A stretch of 64,000 bases of DNA from Sipunculus nudus (lineage: Eukaryota > Annelida > Sipuncula > Golfingiida > Sipunculidae), in contig CM049322.1 of NCBI GenBank assembly GCA_026874595.1, positions 55,154,386-55,218,385 of the forward strand. The letters run 5' to 3'. The notes beneath the pieces were generated by a model that was not told the origin of the DNA, did no database searches, and saw only the letters and a program-made list of their open reading frames with translations. The position numbers were made by a program, and so were the translations under genes. Position 1 is the first letter of the stretch, and each line of letters begins with the position of its first letter. Below are positions 1 to 11,495 of the stretch, one piece after another.

Positions 1-265
1 TGTTTTTGCAACTGTTCACAACAAAAGTCACACAATTATGAACGGAATCACATTAAACCTAAAAAAATGTTGGTGTTGGTCGGGCACATGATCCGGATTC
101 ACGAACGTCATCAAGGAATAGTCACAAATTTCAAGTTATTAATGCACGAATGAACCCTAGAATAAGTGAATACAAACACGGGCTCAGGAGCATCCCACAA
201 TGGAGGATTCATCATGGCCTTGGTTGTATTTCTTACAATTCAGATTTCTGGTTCATCCTGCTCCA
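1..265 (+). repeat. Interspersed repeat family C, copy 1 (cut by window start)
   Basis: This segment shares ordered blocks with 28,465-28,715: a 'ttcacaac' start, 'gaacggaatcac', then 'atccggat(t/c)ca(c/t)gaacg', 'aaggaata(g/t)tcacaaat', 'gaataagtgaat' and 'cagatttctggtt'. A third, inverted copy lies at 42,885-43,050. I see no ORF or terminal inverted repeat. The element class is unknown; it looks like an old, abundant non-autonomous repeat. Confidence 0.5.
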
Positions 266-575
266 ACACAGTTATAATTTACAACTTGTTTTTTGTTTGA
301 ATTCATAATTTAAATCTCAAGTTTGATTGATTTCAAAAGAAAGATTTTCAATAATCACTCTGTAAATTAAATATGTGTACAAATAAAAATAACTGCCAAT
401 ATTAAACACACAAGAAACTTACTTTATATTCAATGACTTTGAATGGGCTGGAAAACAATCCAGTTTATCGCCCACTACTTGTCATTTTATATCTCGTCCG
501 TCCACCAGACGATGTCACTAAGTAAAAGAATACTCGAAGCTGCAGTAGGGACAAGAAAAGTCCAGAATAAGCAAG

Positions 576-577
<2 letters not shown>
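266..577. other. AT-rich sequence, nothing recognised
   Basis: No repeat, motif or coding potential stands out. The open frame starting at 443 continues into the TA tract and translates it as alternating Tyr-Ile, so it is not supported as a gene. Confidence 0.5.

Positions 578-622
<45 letters not shown>
578..622. repeat. (TA)n microsatellite
   Basis: Uninterrupted alternating TA of about 45 bp, the first of some 27 such tracts in the window. Confidence 0.97.
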
Positions 623-625
<3 letters not shown>

Positions 626-1270
626 GTATGTATATATAAGACTACAAATGATGTCTTTGAAAAAAAGAGGAAATCATTAAGAAATAGCGAGATAGTATGT
701 CTAGATGGATCGAGAACAATGCTAAATGCTTGTGCATTTAACTTATGATATATTATTTCAAGGACCCAAAAGAAAGATTCGAGATTTAAGAGATTGAATC
801 AATATATGAAATAATAAATTTGTAACCAAAATTATGTTGTTGATTATATTTAAATTAAACCATATACTTTTCCAAAGCACATGATATATTATATGCAAGA
901 ATTAGATATACAAAGATTCAACCTAATTTGCGAAAACAGGAAAAAATAAATTATATAATAATTATTTGAATAAACTTAAAGAAAAACTGAAGGTTAATCT
1001 TAATTCGTAGGGGGAATCTTAAATCGATTTCAATCAGAGTCATTTCAGAAATATATCTGTCAAAAGTTGTTATTGCATCCCTGAACAAGTTGAATTAACT
1101 GTTCGCAATATCACAGAGTACATACATTTCAAAAAGGAAATCTAAGTTATTAAAATAAGCGTAAATCACTCGCTTTATGTACACATCTCCCTGCAGTGTG
1201 TTCTCAGTACATGTTCCAGTACAGGTCTCATTCATGACTGTCTGTTAACACGTCATTAATGTACAAGAAA
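623..1270. other. AT-rich sequence, nothing recognised
   Basis: Very AT-rich unique-looking DNA with frequent stops in all frames. No gene, RNA or mobile-element signature was seen. Confidence 0.5.
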
Positions 1271-1274
1271 TGTT

Positions 1275-1765
1275 ATCTCGAGGCGTGCTAAGGTTATTCT
1301 GGGCGCATACTACCGTTACTCTCGGTGCATATTACCTTTACTAGGGGCGTACTACCGTTACGCTTGTGGCATACTATCGTTACTCTTGGGCATACTACCG
1401 TTTCTCTTGGGGCGTAAACCGTTACTCTCGGGGCATACTTTCGTTACTCTCGGGGCATACTACGGTTACTCTCGGGGCAAACAACGGTTACTGTTATGGC
1501 GTACTTTCATTACTCACGGAGCATACTATCGTTACTCTCGGGGCGTACTACATTTACTCTGGGAACGTACTTTCGTTACTCTCGGAGCATACTACCATGA
1601 CTCTCGGGGCATACTACCGTTACTCTTAAGGCTTACTTCCGTTACTCTCGGGTGTAAATCCGTTACTCTCCGGTCGTTGAACGTTACTCTCGAGGCAACT
1701 ACCGTTACTTTCGGGACGTTTTACATTATTCTTGGGGTGCACTATCGTCAGTCTCTGAGCTTATG
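1275..1765. repeat. 22-bp minisatellite, about 21 copies
   Basis: A diverged tandem array with unit roughly 'gcatactaccgttactctcg' plus 'gg'. Spacing of the cggggc blocks (for example 1451 and 1473) gives a 22-bp period. Units vary by substitutions and small indels and decay at both ends. Because 22 is not a multiple of 3, the array cycles through three frames every 66 bp; the open frames at 1366-1629 and 1386-1766 are by-products, not genes. Confidence 0.9.
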
Positions 1766-1769
1766 ATCA

Positions 1770-2901
1770 CGCGTAAAAGTTCAATTTGTTTAAAATTTAT
1801 CTGCGAGAAAACAGGTACAGATAATTGTAGAAGCATGGATAACGTCTCACATTGTTAAGGTGGTATATATTTATAACCACATTTAATATAGCTAATGGAC
1901 TTGTACGAGACATCAGTGACAAACTGGGTATAATTTCATTTCACCGTCTAGTGCTGAGACCACTCCATAATTTTAATTATAAAGTTGTATCCGTGAAAGA
2001 GAGTGACACTTCACAGGTGTGATGGTGTTCAATGTAACCATGTCAAGGGGTCCGTCCATCACTCTAAGACATAAGACATCTCGTAGTCCTCAAAGCAAGT
2101 CCTCAAGTGTGTCACGCGCACAGTCCTCAAGTGTGTCCCGCGCATTGTCGTCTATATCATGTCTGTCCGTTATATATCTTAGAGACAACTTAATTAACAA
2201 TACATGTATTTGATGGAATCTATTCAGGGATTGTATTTTGATTAGCTCCTTACATGACCAACCTTATATATGTCTTCAGTTTACCTTATATAAATATGTT
2301 TGTGTACAATTTAAGGTCGATAAACCCGCAAACATCGACCGTTTCAAGGAAATTTGTCAAAATTAGAATTACTAAATAGAAATAGTCCAATAAAACATTG
2401 TTTTGTTTTATTAATTCGTCACATATTTCTTGTCAATTAAACCGACTGATACATCCATTTCCCATTGCTTACATTTCCTCCTGGAATCAGGATTTCTCAC
2501 CTGCCTACTCAACCTTAAGGCGTCGTGTTACTGGTAAAGAATCTTCATCATGAAGCCTTTTTACTTGTTTGACCTTTAAGTCGTGTGGTTTAACATGAAG
2601 TCCTTACAGATGAGGCTAAATAGTAGAAATCGTTTCGATTTTGCCATGAGTCATTTTTCACGGTGCACTTATTATACACAATGTCATCGTGATCGATTCA
2701 ACAGGAATTGGAAATACAATCCTGTTTAAATACAGTAACCGGTGCAGTCCCGATTAATAAAAAATATTTTTTTCTAGTTGTGCAGTAGGGTCCCTGCCTT
2801 TGACACTGAAATGCTTATTTCATGGCCCATGTAATACCATGTGAGGTTTTAAGAATAGAATAAATCCACCATGCCGTCGCCCAATATATTACACACACAC
2901 A

Positions 2902-2905
<4 letters not shown>
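1770..2905. other. Anonymous AT-rich sequence
   Basis: No recognisable gene. A short direct repeat ('tcctcaa..agtgtgtc', near 2095-2140) is the only local structure noticed. Confidence 0.5.
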
Positions 2906-2906
<1 letters not shown>

Positions 2907-2955
<49 letters not shown>

Positions 2956-3063
2956 GGAGAGAGAGAGAGAGAGAGATGATGAGATGGGATAGAGAGAGAT
3001 ACACACGGAGAGAGATAGAGAGAGGGTGGAGGGAGAAACAGAGAGAGAGAAAGACAGAGAGAG
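2907..3063. repeat. Compound (TA)n-(GA)n microsatellite
   Basis: A TA tract at 2907-2936 passes directly into a GA-rich polypurine tract, nearly pure to about 2976 and interrupted to about 3063. Frames on both strands are open through it (low-complexity Tyr-Ile, Arg-Glu or Ser-Leu) and are not genes. Confidence 0.95.
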
Positions 3064-3985
3064 CGTGCAGGTGAATAGAGAGTCAGACAGACGCTATAAA
3101 AAAACAACAAAAATTAGTTGAGAGAGAAAACAATAAAAAAGTGAAAAAACATACAAAGAGAGACACAAAATGCAAATCAGATTTGTTGCACATTACGGGT
3201 TTGTCTCCTGTGATGGCACACGACACGACACTGGCTTTTATTACAGATACATAAATTAAAGAGAATCATCCTAACCATAATAGTGTAATTATACACTGAC
3301 AGGCAGCGAGCACGGTGACATGCCCTTTTCTTTACAAGCTAAATAATTATACATCTACAGGTAACAACAGGACCAGTTACCTAAATTTCTTTCTTGTATT
3401 CATTTACGTTCATTAATATTATATTTATACAGACTCTTGCACTATTTATGTTATAACAGGACTTGTCCTTAAAAATAGTTTCTCAATCTGACCTCCGAGT
3501 CTGTTTAACTGTGTAATTCGTGTATTTTTTTTAAATTTATATAATATATATATATATACATACATATAAAAACAAATGAAATTGGATCTCAGCTTTACAA
3601 ATAAATACAGTTTCTCATGCTCATGTGAATCTTTGTTATGTGTACTCAAGCCAAATACCAGATCACAAATATCAACCTTGCATTCTGGATGAAATATATC
3701 AGGGGTGGAGGTGGAGGGGAATTTGAGTCGGGCACCTCGATCCTCTCTTTATCTTTGTATGCGAGGGTTTTGTATAAAGTCCACTAACAAACCTATGTCA
3801 CACTGACATGGTGTTTAGCACCATATGCAAACATATATCCACCCAGACAGAATATCTCTTTTAATATTTGCCTATAGCTCTCGTTGTAATAAAGAGAAAA
3901 CGCAACTCCCGGAAAACAATACATTATTATTCCATTTTTCTGGTTAAAATATGCTTCCCCTCATCATTAGGCTTTAACAATCTAA
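3064..3985. other. Anonymous AT-rich sequence
   Basis: Contains a short TA/TACA stretch at about 3541-3565 and nothing else recognised. Confidence 0.5.
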
Positions 3986-3989
3986 CTCA

Positions 3990-4009
3990 CCAATCAGTGC
4001 GCATGCGCC
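3990..4009. promoter_or_regulatory. CCAAT box next to an NRF-1-like palindrome
   Basis: 'ccaatca' at 3990-3996 is followed by 'gtgcgcatgcgc' at 3998-4009, matching the palindromic core bound by NRF-1 family factors in animals. The pairing is typical of housekeeping promoters, but no following exon can be assigned, so a role is inference only. Confidence 0.25.
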
Positions 4010-4273
4010 TGCCGGTGCAATGAAGCTGCTCTCACATTCAGTGATCAGACATCGTGTCAGTCAGAGGTGTGTAAATCCCACACGGTTACCTGTGAAAGGG
4101 AGGAAAACAAGCTGAGCTATGATGCCATAATAATGACACAGTAACAAAAATGGTAAAAAAAAAAAATGTTCTAGTTAACAAGGTCTGACATGACTACATA
4201 ATGGTAAATCAATTATAATGTATTTGGTTACGACACATCATTCGATATATTATATTGATGTAATATCTTATTG

Positions 4274-4274
<1 letters not shown>

Positions 4275-4329
<55 letters not shown>
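4275..4329. repeat. (TA)n microsatellite
   Basis: About 55 bp of TA directly abutting the left end of the LTR-like unit at 4330. Confidence 0.97.
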
Positions 4330-4333
<4 letters not shown>

Positions 4334-4485
4334 ACGAAGACAAATTGCTCAGGGGAAAACATTGGGCCGATGCGGGATTCGAAACCATGTGGTTGGTGCA
4401 CATGTCCGGCGTTACAACCGTTTCGCTGGCAAAGCAATCTTCGATAGCGGGACAGTTCGGTCCGCTTTTATATCACCCCGTAACA
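4330..4485 (-). mobile_element. Short LTR-like (or SINE-like) unit, 156 bp
   Basis: The unit begins tgttacg and ends cgtaaca, the TG...CA pattern with short inverted ends of an LTR. On the minus strand it starts 'tgttacggggtgatataaaa', with a TATA-like motif near its 5' end. It also holds 'ggtttcgaatcccgc' (minus strand), close to a tRNA B box, so a tRNA-related origin is an alternative. It is more GC-rich than its surroundings. TA tracts on both sides prevent recognition of a target duplication. No internal coding region adjoins it. Confidence 0.4.
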
Positions 4486-4486
4486 A

Positions 4487-4528
<42 letters not shown>
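4486..4528. repeat. (TA)n microsatellite
   Basis: TA tract with minor interruptions directly abutting the right end of the LTR-like unit. Confidence 0.95.
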
Positions 4529-4531
<3 letters not shown>

Positions 4532-4594
4532 ATATTATATATTATATATTTATTGATGTATGTAGGTGTCATTTTTATTCAGACGGTTATGCTT

Positions 4595-4659
4595 AGTTCA
4601 GATACAAAGTTCAGATACATAGTTCAGATACATAGTTCAGATATATATTTCAGATATAT
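4595..4659. repeat. 13-bp tandem repeat, 5 copies
   Basis: Five consecutive units of agttcagatacat or close variants (the last two carry tatat instead of tacat). Confidence 0.9.
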
Positions 4660-7600
4660 GCCATGGAATTACTAAGTTATACTCTTGTTTGATCTTGTCT
4701 CTATATGCAACTGTTTTCCCCCTTTTGAATAACGTCCATACTCTCCCTTCACCCTTGCACAATACGTTTATGCTTTCTCGAGATAGGTACATTTAGATCG
4801 GAAAAGCTCTCAATATGGCAGTAACTTTACAACATCCATTTCTAATAAAATTCTTTAAAGTTGGGTTCTTTGATAAAACGTGACAAAGTTCGATCACCAC
4901 CGAGCTAAAAGCATCTGCAAGGTCAGTGCAATTTCATTACTGAAAAAAATGTTAGCTGTATGACGGGGAAGAAACCTTACAAGTCCATTAGCTGCCTTTC
5001 TAAGGGCTCGCCTTCAACTCGTGTTTCAATCTTTCAGTTAGCTGACCCGGCTTTGGTTTTTCTTTCGTTCTATTTTACGGGTTAGGAACAGAATTGCAGT
5101 TACCGGATATTTTGAGTCTTCTTCCGATGAATAAGTTTACTCATTGTTCATCCGGGTAGCACGAAACTTATAATATTTCAAGTGTTGTGTGACATAGCGC
5201 CGTGTAGACCCCCTGACATCGGAGTCTACAACCTTTACAACCTGCAACGAGGACCGCGCTGTAAGGCTCCATGGCGGTGCAAATACGTTCGCCATATTTA
5301 ACGCCTCATGGCCTACAAGTTCGCTGTCACATAAACCAGACCAATCGTTCGCTGTTTCAGCATACATTCTAACAACACCTACCACGCATTAGAAATATTT
5401 TGCCTTAACACAGCACGTATAGTAAATCTCTTTACATGTTTGTTGAATGTCGTCATGTATAATGTGAACAATAAAGATCATAATTCGAAAGGGGTTTGTT
5501 TTTTATTTGACAAGAACTTGTTATGGTTGACGCTGAGAGGGCTAAGGTGCTATAAGGACATGTTTTCCTTTAAAAAATTTAAAAAGAACTGTGAAAAAAA
5601 TGCTCAAGGAGAATGAAAACTTAGTAACCGGTCTGAGACCCAAAGTAACTGAGAGCCAGTCCACAAATCACAACCCCTTTCCTGTAGGAATCGTCCTTGG
5701 GAATGCAAGAGTAAAAAAAATCTACTTTATCAAAACAATTATTTTGATTGCTTTCCATTTCTTGCTGTTACAACAAATGTCACTTAAGAATGATTTGCCA
5801 TGCTTTATTTCAAGCGTTATTTATTTGTGTAATGATACGACGTACACAACATAAAAAAGTGCAAACAGTTTAGAAACAAGATAAATTTATTTAAAATAAT
5901 TTAAAAACAAATGAGAAAATATTAAAATACTTTATGTCACGAATTATTCCAATTGGTAAGTTGGCCGTGGTTTCTGTCTCAGTTAAGGGGACTCTCCTCC
6001 TTCCAACAGGGTAGTCCCATTGCCTTTCATCTTAATATCATGCATACAAAGTTCACCTTTCGGACTGCCTTTTGGAGTTGGAATGAGTTAAGTAAATTAA
6101 TATTTAAAACAGCATTGCTTATGACTTATATGATATAACATCAGTGGTAACTTTGATTTAAACGACCTTTGACTGTCTTATGCTAATGAATTGCTAAAGG
6201 AACTAACGTCACATTTAATTTATATTTATCATCAAACTGATGCGGAATAACACCGATGTTACCCGGACGTAATCCTTATGTTACAAAATATTCCAAAACT
6301 TCGGGAATGTCTCTAGCATATTCAAAAATAATCTGGTGGATACAGAATCTGACCATATCCCAAACCGTCTAATTCCTCTGGAGAGAATAATATGACAGTT
6401 TAGATATTTTTTATTCATATCGTACCGCTCAATGTGCTATGCAGAAGGTGAAAACCCGCTGGAAGATAAAGGAGCGGTATCTCGACTCCATCTAAGCTTA
6501 ACACAGAAAATTGAGGACAAAATCATTTGACGAAAGGGGAAGGGAAAGATTATTAAAATGTCAGCCTTAACAAGCTATCGGTCTCACTGGAGTCTCTTAA
6601 GATCAACCGTTTCAGTAATTCGATTCCTTGCAGACGAAATGCAGCTTTGCGGCAACGGAGCAGACGACAGACGGACTTCCGGTTAAGGTGGGCAGCTCAG
6701 GGTAATGTAAATGGAACCCCCGCGACCGATGTTTGGTGGCTTGATATACGTGGTGTATACAATAGGCACGTGTGTCTGACATAGCCAAGGGCGTCTGGGT
6801 TACTTTCAGTGGAGGCAGCGTATGGAACAAATTGCAGTAATTACCCAGATAACACTCCCAGCTTACATTTCACGAACAGCCTACACGATGGCTTATTTTT
6901 CAGCTATATATAAATCCTAAATACAGGTCTGATTTCAGAATTTCTATGAATTTCTCAAACCCTGATAACATCTGCATGTCTTTTTTTCTTTAACAGCCGC
7001 ATCAGCATGTCCTGTACACGTATGGTACCTGCTGCATATAAACATTAATAACTTTCTTGCTCTTTACAATTTTCGCAAAAAAAATAAATAAACAAAACAA
7101 TGAACCAGTGAGATTTTGCAGGATGGGTAATTCCGAACATGACGTCATATTTGCTCAGGGATTCCCCACACGATTGATATCTCTTAAAGCGAGCAGGAGA
7201 GGGTTTCAGATATACCGAATCTACAATACTTAATAAGAGCCCGATGAACTGCTATATAATCATCACGACATGTAACGTATAAACATAACGATAGAGATGG
7301 CTGAAATATTAAAACGTCTGACTGTAACATAAAGCAAAAGGCAACTCCGGTGTTAGGACTTTCAGGTAACCCCATTTCAGGTTAACCCCCCCCCCCGGTT
7401 AGCACACACACACATATATGTGTGTATATGACCATCCTCCCCTTGCTAAAAGATAGGGGATCTACACCCCGCCCCCCTGTATCCATGCATCGGTTATTAA
7501 TAAAGAGCTGGTTTTACCCGGAAAGCTTGTATCAACGTTCGCCATGACGGCTTGACATCTATGTGTGAATCGGTGCCACAGAGTAGAAAGGAGGTAATTA

Positions 7601-8530
7601 ACATGATTAACGTTGCGTAACAATTTTTTCGTCATTATTCAGTCAAAATAACAAGACCATATAAGCCTCTGATGTCAAATACAACCGCACAGCAAATATT
7701 TTGATCAGACTCTTAGAATGGGAGTTCTATTATGACCTGCAATATGACTCCCAGACCCCTATCGGTTATTTTAGAAGGCCGGAGTGTTATTTTAATATTG
7801 CTTAAGTTATCCTGGGTAATCTGGAGCGGAGGTAATCTGAAATCGCGCACCTGAGAAGATGAGCGATTGATAGCTGATTACTGAAAAGGAAGGAAAATGA
7901 GTGAGATAGACTAAACCTTTATTAAGACAATTTGGAGTACTAAGCGTAACCCAGCTTGATTCTTTATTCGGTTTAATTATATCCTGGAGGAAATCACTTA
8001 CATAACGAAAACAAGTAACATGTTTAAGTATCATAACTATACAAGTAAAACGCTAAATGCAGAAAGGAAAGCCGAACCTAATAAAATTATCTCTCCAATT
8101 TGTTGCAGAAAAAGGTTATCATTAATTGAAACCTAAAACACAAATTGTATATCCGGAGCCTGTGGCCTGCTTGGAGAGAAAACCAAGCCTGAAAAACGCT
8201 CTCGGGACTATCAAATATAATAGCAGAACATTTACTCTCAACTAAATGCTCCTTTTTTCGCTGCCGGTAAGGGTTTCTGGTATATTTAGAAGGACCTGCG
8301 TTTTTTGTTTCATGTCCTTCGGGCCATTCGCAATTAGCATGGATTGTGATCAGTAGGTTGACGAAGGTTAAAACACCATCTGTACCTGGGTTTTGCTGCG
8401 ATAAGTAGAAGGCGGGAAAGGTCGCTTAAGGGCTTATTACAAACCAGACTTCTTTACCATGTAATCTATTTACTGTTCCATAATTATGCAACGACCCTTT
8501 ATATCAATTTACACGGTGCTAAATTGCTCA
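4660..8530. other. Anonymous sequence, 3.9 kb
   Basis: No supported gene. The small open frame at 5137-5385 (minus, 82 codons) has no family I recognise and no flanking signals. A C-run lies at 7386-7396 beside a short CA/TG repeat (about 7404-7428). No element ends were seen. Confidence 0.4.
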
Positions 8531-8535
8531 TCGAT

Positions 8536-8590
8536 TGACGTCAATAGGCCAAAACGAAGTTAGTGCGTTGATCGTCGTGCGCATGCGCAA
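8536..8590 (+). promoter_or_regulatory. CRE and NRF-1-like motif pair
   Basis: A perfect palindromic CRE, tgacgtca, lies at 8536-8543, and a perfect palindrome tgcgcatgcgca (NRF-1 consensus type) at 8579-8590. Forty bases on, an in-frame ATG (8632) would encode a short hydrophobic, signal-peptide-like stretch ending at a stop at 8715-8717. The motifs are seen directly; promoter function is inference and no splice donor could be fixed. Confidence 0.3.
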
Positions 8591-8847
8591 AAGACTCTCC
8601 ATCAAGTTGTATCACTTATTTTTGTCCAGGATGAACATGCTACCAGTGTCGTTTATTCTTTCGCTAATAGTGACGCTGCATTTTCAAAATGCTTTTAATA
8701 AACATGTCAAGGCCTAAACTGATGTGGTAAAAGTTATTCCATACATTACACTGGAACGACCAATCCTGTTTGAACAAATTATTTCGCAAATATTTGAAGA
8801 TGGCTGTGACACGATTGGATCAGGTTGGAGTCAGTCACCTATTTCAG

Positions 8848-8850
<3 letters not shown>

Positions 8851-8927
<77 letters not shown>

Positions 8928-8952
8928 TGTGTGTTTGTTTGTGTGTGTGTGT
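8851..8952. repeat. Compound (TA)n-(GT)n microsatellite
   Basis: TA at 8851-8890 passes into GT-rich sequence to about 8952. Open frames across it are low-complexity artefacts. Confidence 0.97.
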
Positions 8953-8959
8953 ATATCAC

Positions 8960-9835
8960 AATAAAATTTGAAATTAAAATTGAATCCAAATATAATGCTT
9001 CTTGATCCTGACTCATAACAGTGGTTGTTGAAAATAAAAGTGTAAGGTTTACGGAGTAAAAAAAAGGTTTATGTTAATGAGAATTTATCCCAAATTATAT
9101 GACAAAACTGCCACAAAATGCAGTTTCTTAAAGTATTAAAGAGCTCCTTTCCGGTAAAATCTACACTTGAAAAGCAGTAATTTTTTTTTAGTTTATTTAG
9201 GAGACGATAAATGACAAAGGAAATCATTACCTTATACTGATTGTTTAACGGTTTAGGAAAGTTATGAAACTTTTCCAAACCATGGACTTTTCTTACCTAT
9301 CTGATGTTTCTGCTGGTGAAATATTCAAATATTCCATCTATTGAATTACTTACTCATCCCCTTTCAGTGACGCCATAGCTCACTTTCCCTTCCACTATGA
9401 AAATATGGCAACTGGCTCAACTGTATTCCCCCATGAATAATACATTACAACCCGGCGTGTGACTTTTCATATCAAATGCGCCTGTTCAATCAAGTATTTT
9501 CCCTTCTTGTTAGCAGTCGGTTTCGGGACTTTACGAATAAAACGCCCCAATCTGATCAAGTGTTTTTACATTTTTTTATGGCTTTGACATGGCTGTCACC
9601 AGTTTACACGGTATTTTTCTCACGAGGGAAAATATATGTTATACATAAACAAGAGAAAGCCATTTGTACTGTCTGAAAGCTCACAAAATTGATCGTCGGT
9701 AAGCATGACACACACTTTATTTATTCAAGATTTTCAGGGGCCATTTTCCAAGCTTGTTTCGCGTAATCCTTAGGCCTTTCTATCTTAGCTGTTCCGTCTA
9801 ATAGTATATCAACGACCAATCAACTCCATTATACA
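8960..9835. other. Anonymous AT-rich sequence
   Basis: No gene, RNA or repeat recognised. Confidence 0.5.
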
Positions 9836-9837
9836 TA

Positions 9838-9958
9838 CAGTAACAACTCGCCTAATGACCACCTCACTTAGGCGACCACCTAAAAATAACGGACGAACAC
9901 CTAGAAAATACAACAACTTTATCGAGGTCCCTTTAGTTCGTAATAAAGGGACTTACTG
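9838..9958. mobile_element. Mariner/pogo-like MITE, 121 bp
   Basis: The ends are cagtaa...ttactg flanked by TA on both sides, fitting the TA target duplication of Tc1/mariner-superfamily elements. The left end carries 'gaccacctc' and 'ggcgaccacc', which resemble the repeated motifs in termini of pogo/Tigger-type elements. No coding capacity remains. The terminal repeat is short and imperfect. Confidence 0.55.
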
Positions 9959-10254
9959 TATATAACAAAGTGTGTAATGAAATGTTACCCCATCATGGAC
10001 TGAACACTGACTGCCCAAAGCTTCCTTGACATGAATTTAAAATGTTACTATTAAGCTGTTATCATAGCAAACTACAATTTTTTCGAGATATGTAATCTGA
10101 GACCACATGTATATTTCCGCCAGGATCCTAATTAAGCTTCTCTGTGTTCTTCGCAGTTAATGTGTTACTGTTTGAAAACGCCATCAATTATCGTAAAACA
10201 TGCTATGATTGGTCCAGATAACATCTCTTACCGGTTTTTTTTTATTTTTATGTA

Positions 10255-10258
<4 letters not shown>

Positions 10259-10300
<42 letters not shown>
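10259..10300. repeat. (TA)n microsatellite
   Basis: Pure TA of about 42 bp. Confidence 0.97.
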
Positions 10301-10304
<4 letters not shown>

Positions 10305-10401
10305 AAATTTAATTAAAATGTTTAATTATTTAACATACATTTATTTTGTTCTATGTAACCGTCTACATTTTCAATGTAAGCTGGACAAAGTATGGACACG
10401 A

Positions 10402-10726
10402 GCAGAATTCCATTCCGGTTTCGGACTGCATTACAGGGCAGTAGCACGCGTTGCCTCTCTTATTATATCATGGTGTTATAAAAGTCCCTTTACCCCTGCA
10501 CATGCGGGCACTGGTCGTGCATGATTCCCCATTGCTGGGTCGTACCCCAAGGAACCCCGAAAGGCGCACTCGTTTGTTAGTGAAATACTACGATTTGGCA
10601 CAGCCTTGCCATTAAGCCTGCAGAGCGCTCACCGTGAAAAAGCTCACCGTCCCAGCTGAGATTCGAACTCATGATCCCTCGGCTTTTAGTCTGGTGTTGT
10701 ACTCGTAGACCATACAAGCCGGTCAC
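10402..10726 (-). mobile_element. tRNA-derived SINE, family A, copy 1
   Basis: Read on the minus strand, a tRNA-like head with a B box ('gagttcgaatctcagc') is followed by a body with 'gtgagctttttcacgg', 'gagcgctc', 'ggcttaatgg' and 'gcgcctttcggggttcc', ending in 'ggaatggaattctgc'. The same blocks occur in the same order at 43,841-44,158 and 55,953-56,283. The A-box region is decayed in this copy. Such elements are transcribed by Pol III and moved by a partner LINE; no ORF is expected. Confidence 0.75.
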
Positions 10727-11452
10727 ATAAATAATTTTTAACATATTTATTATTTCAAAATGTTAAAGATTTGTGAATATAGTTGGCAAAGAAAGAATTA
10801 TAATAACCTTGTTTTTATAAAGCGATAGCCAGCCATATGAGAACAGTTAAACGCTTAACAGCAAGCTTATAGATTACACTGGTACAGGAGTGAAAGCGTC
10901 ACAACGACATAGCACATCTCACATAGCTGCCATTCACATAACCATTTGATGTAGTCACTTTTACGTTTACTTCTATCCGAAACGTGTTTCTGTCAGACCT
11001 GTAACTATGTCATGTTAGTAATAACTGGTTATAATTTGAATTTTACGTGTTTTATTTCAAGCAGAAACAGTACACCGTCTGCATGGTTTGTAGCAGCTGT
11101 TCGAGTACAGATACTACAGAATAATCAAAACACTCTTATAAACCCTGATAAGTTGTACTGCACAGGGACACCTGACACGTTCATATCTAATATATCAATG
11201 TTGATCTTGAGTATAAAAATGTGCTTAGTGGGCGAAATATTAATTGCACAAAAGTCTTGCCAGCATGGAATTATTTCTCTTATTGGAGGCCTAATGATAT
11301 TGGTACTGCTCAGGTTCAAAGATTTTACTGGAGGTTGCTGAATAGAGCGAAGATTTTTCCTCTTTCCACTCTAACCTAGGATCCAGATAACGCTGGACTA
11401 AATCTTATTTTATCGAACGCTTGTCTATATGTGAATGAGTTGGTGCATAATG

Positions 11453-11455
<3 letters not shown>
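10727..11455. other. Anonymous sequence
   Basis: No gene recognised; the open frame at 11,012-11,341 has no visible family features and a shadow frame on the other strand. Confidence 0.45.

Positions 11456-11459
<4 letters not shown>

Positions 11460-11492
<33 letters not shown>
11460..11492. repeat. (TA)n microsatellite
   Basis: Pure TA of about 33 bp. Confidence 0.95.

Positions 11493-11495
<3 letters not shown>

Noticed and set aside
2815-3110. Open frames on both strands over the TA/GA tract
   Set aside because: Low-complexity Tyr-Ile, Arg-Glu or Ser-Leu translations of a microsatellite; the same applies to every Tyr-Ile-rich frame in the window.
10640-10726. A tRNA gene on the minus strand
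   Set aside because: A B box is present but no full cloverleaf can be formed, and the block is the head of a dispersed SINE seen three times. The same reasoning applies to 43,841-43,930 and 56,210-56,283.
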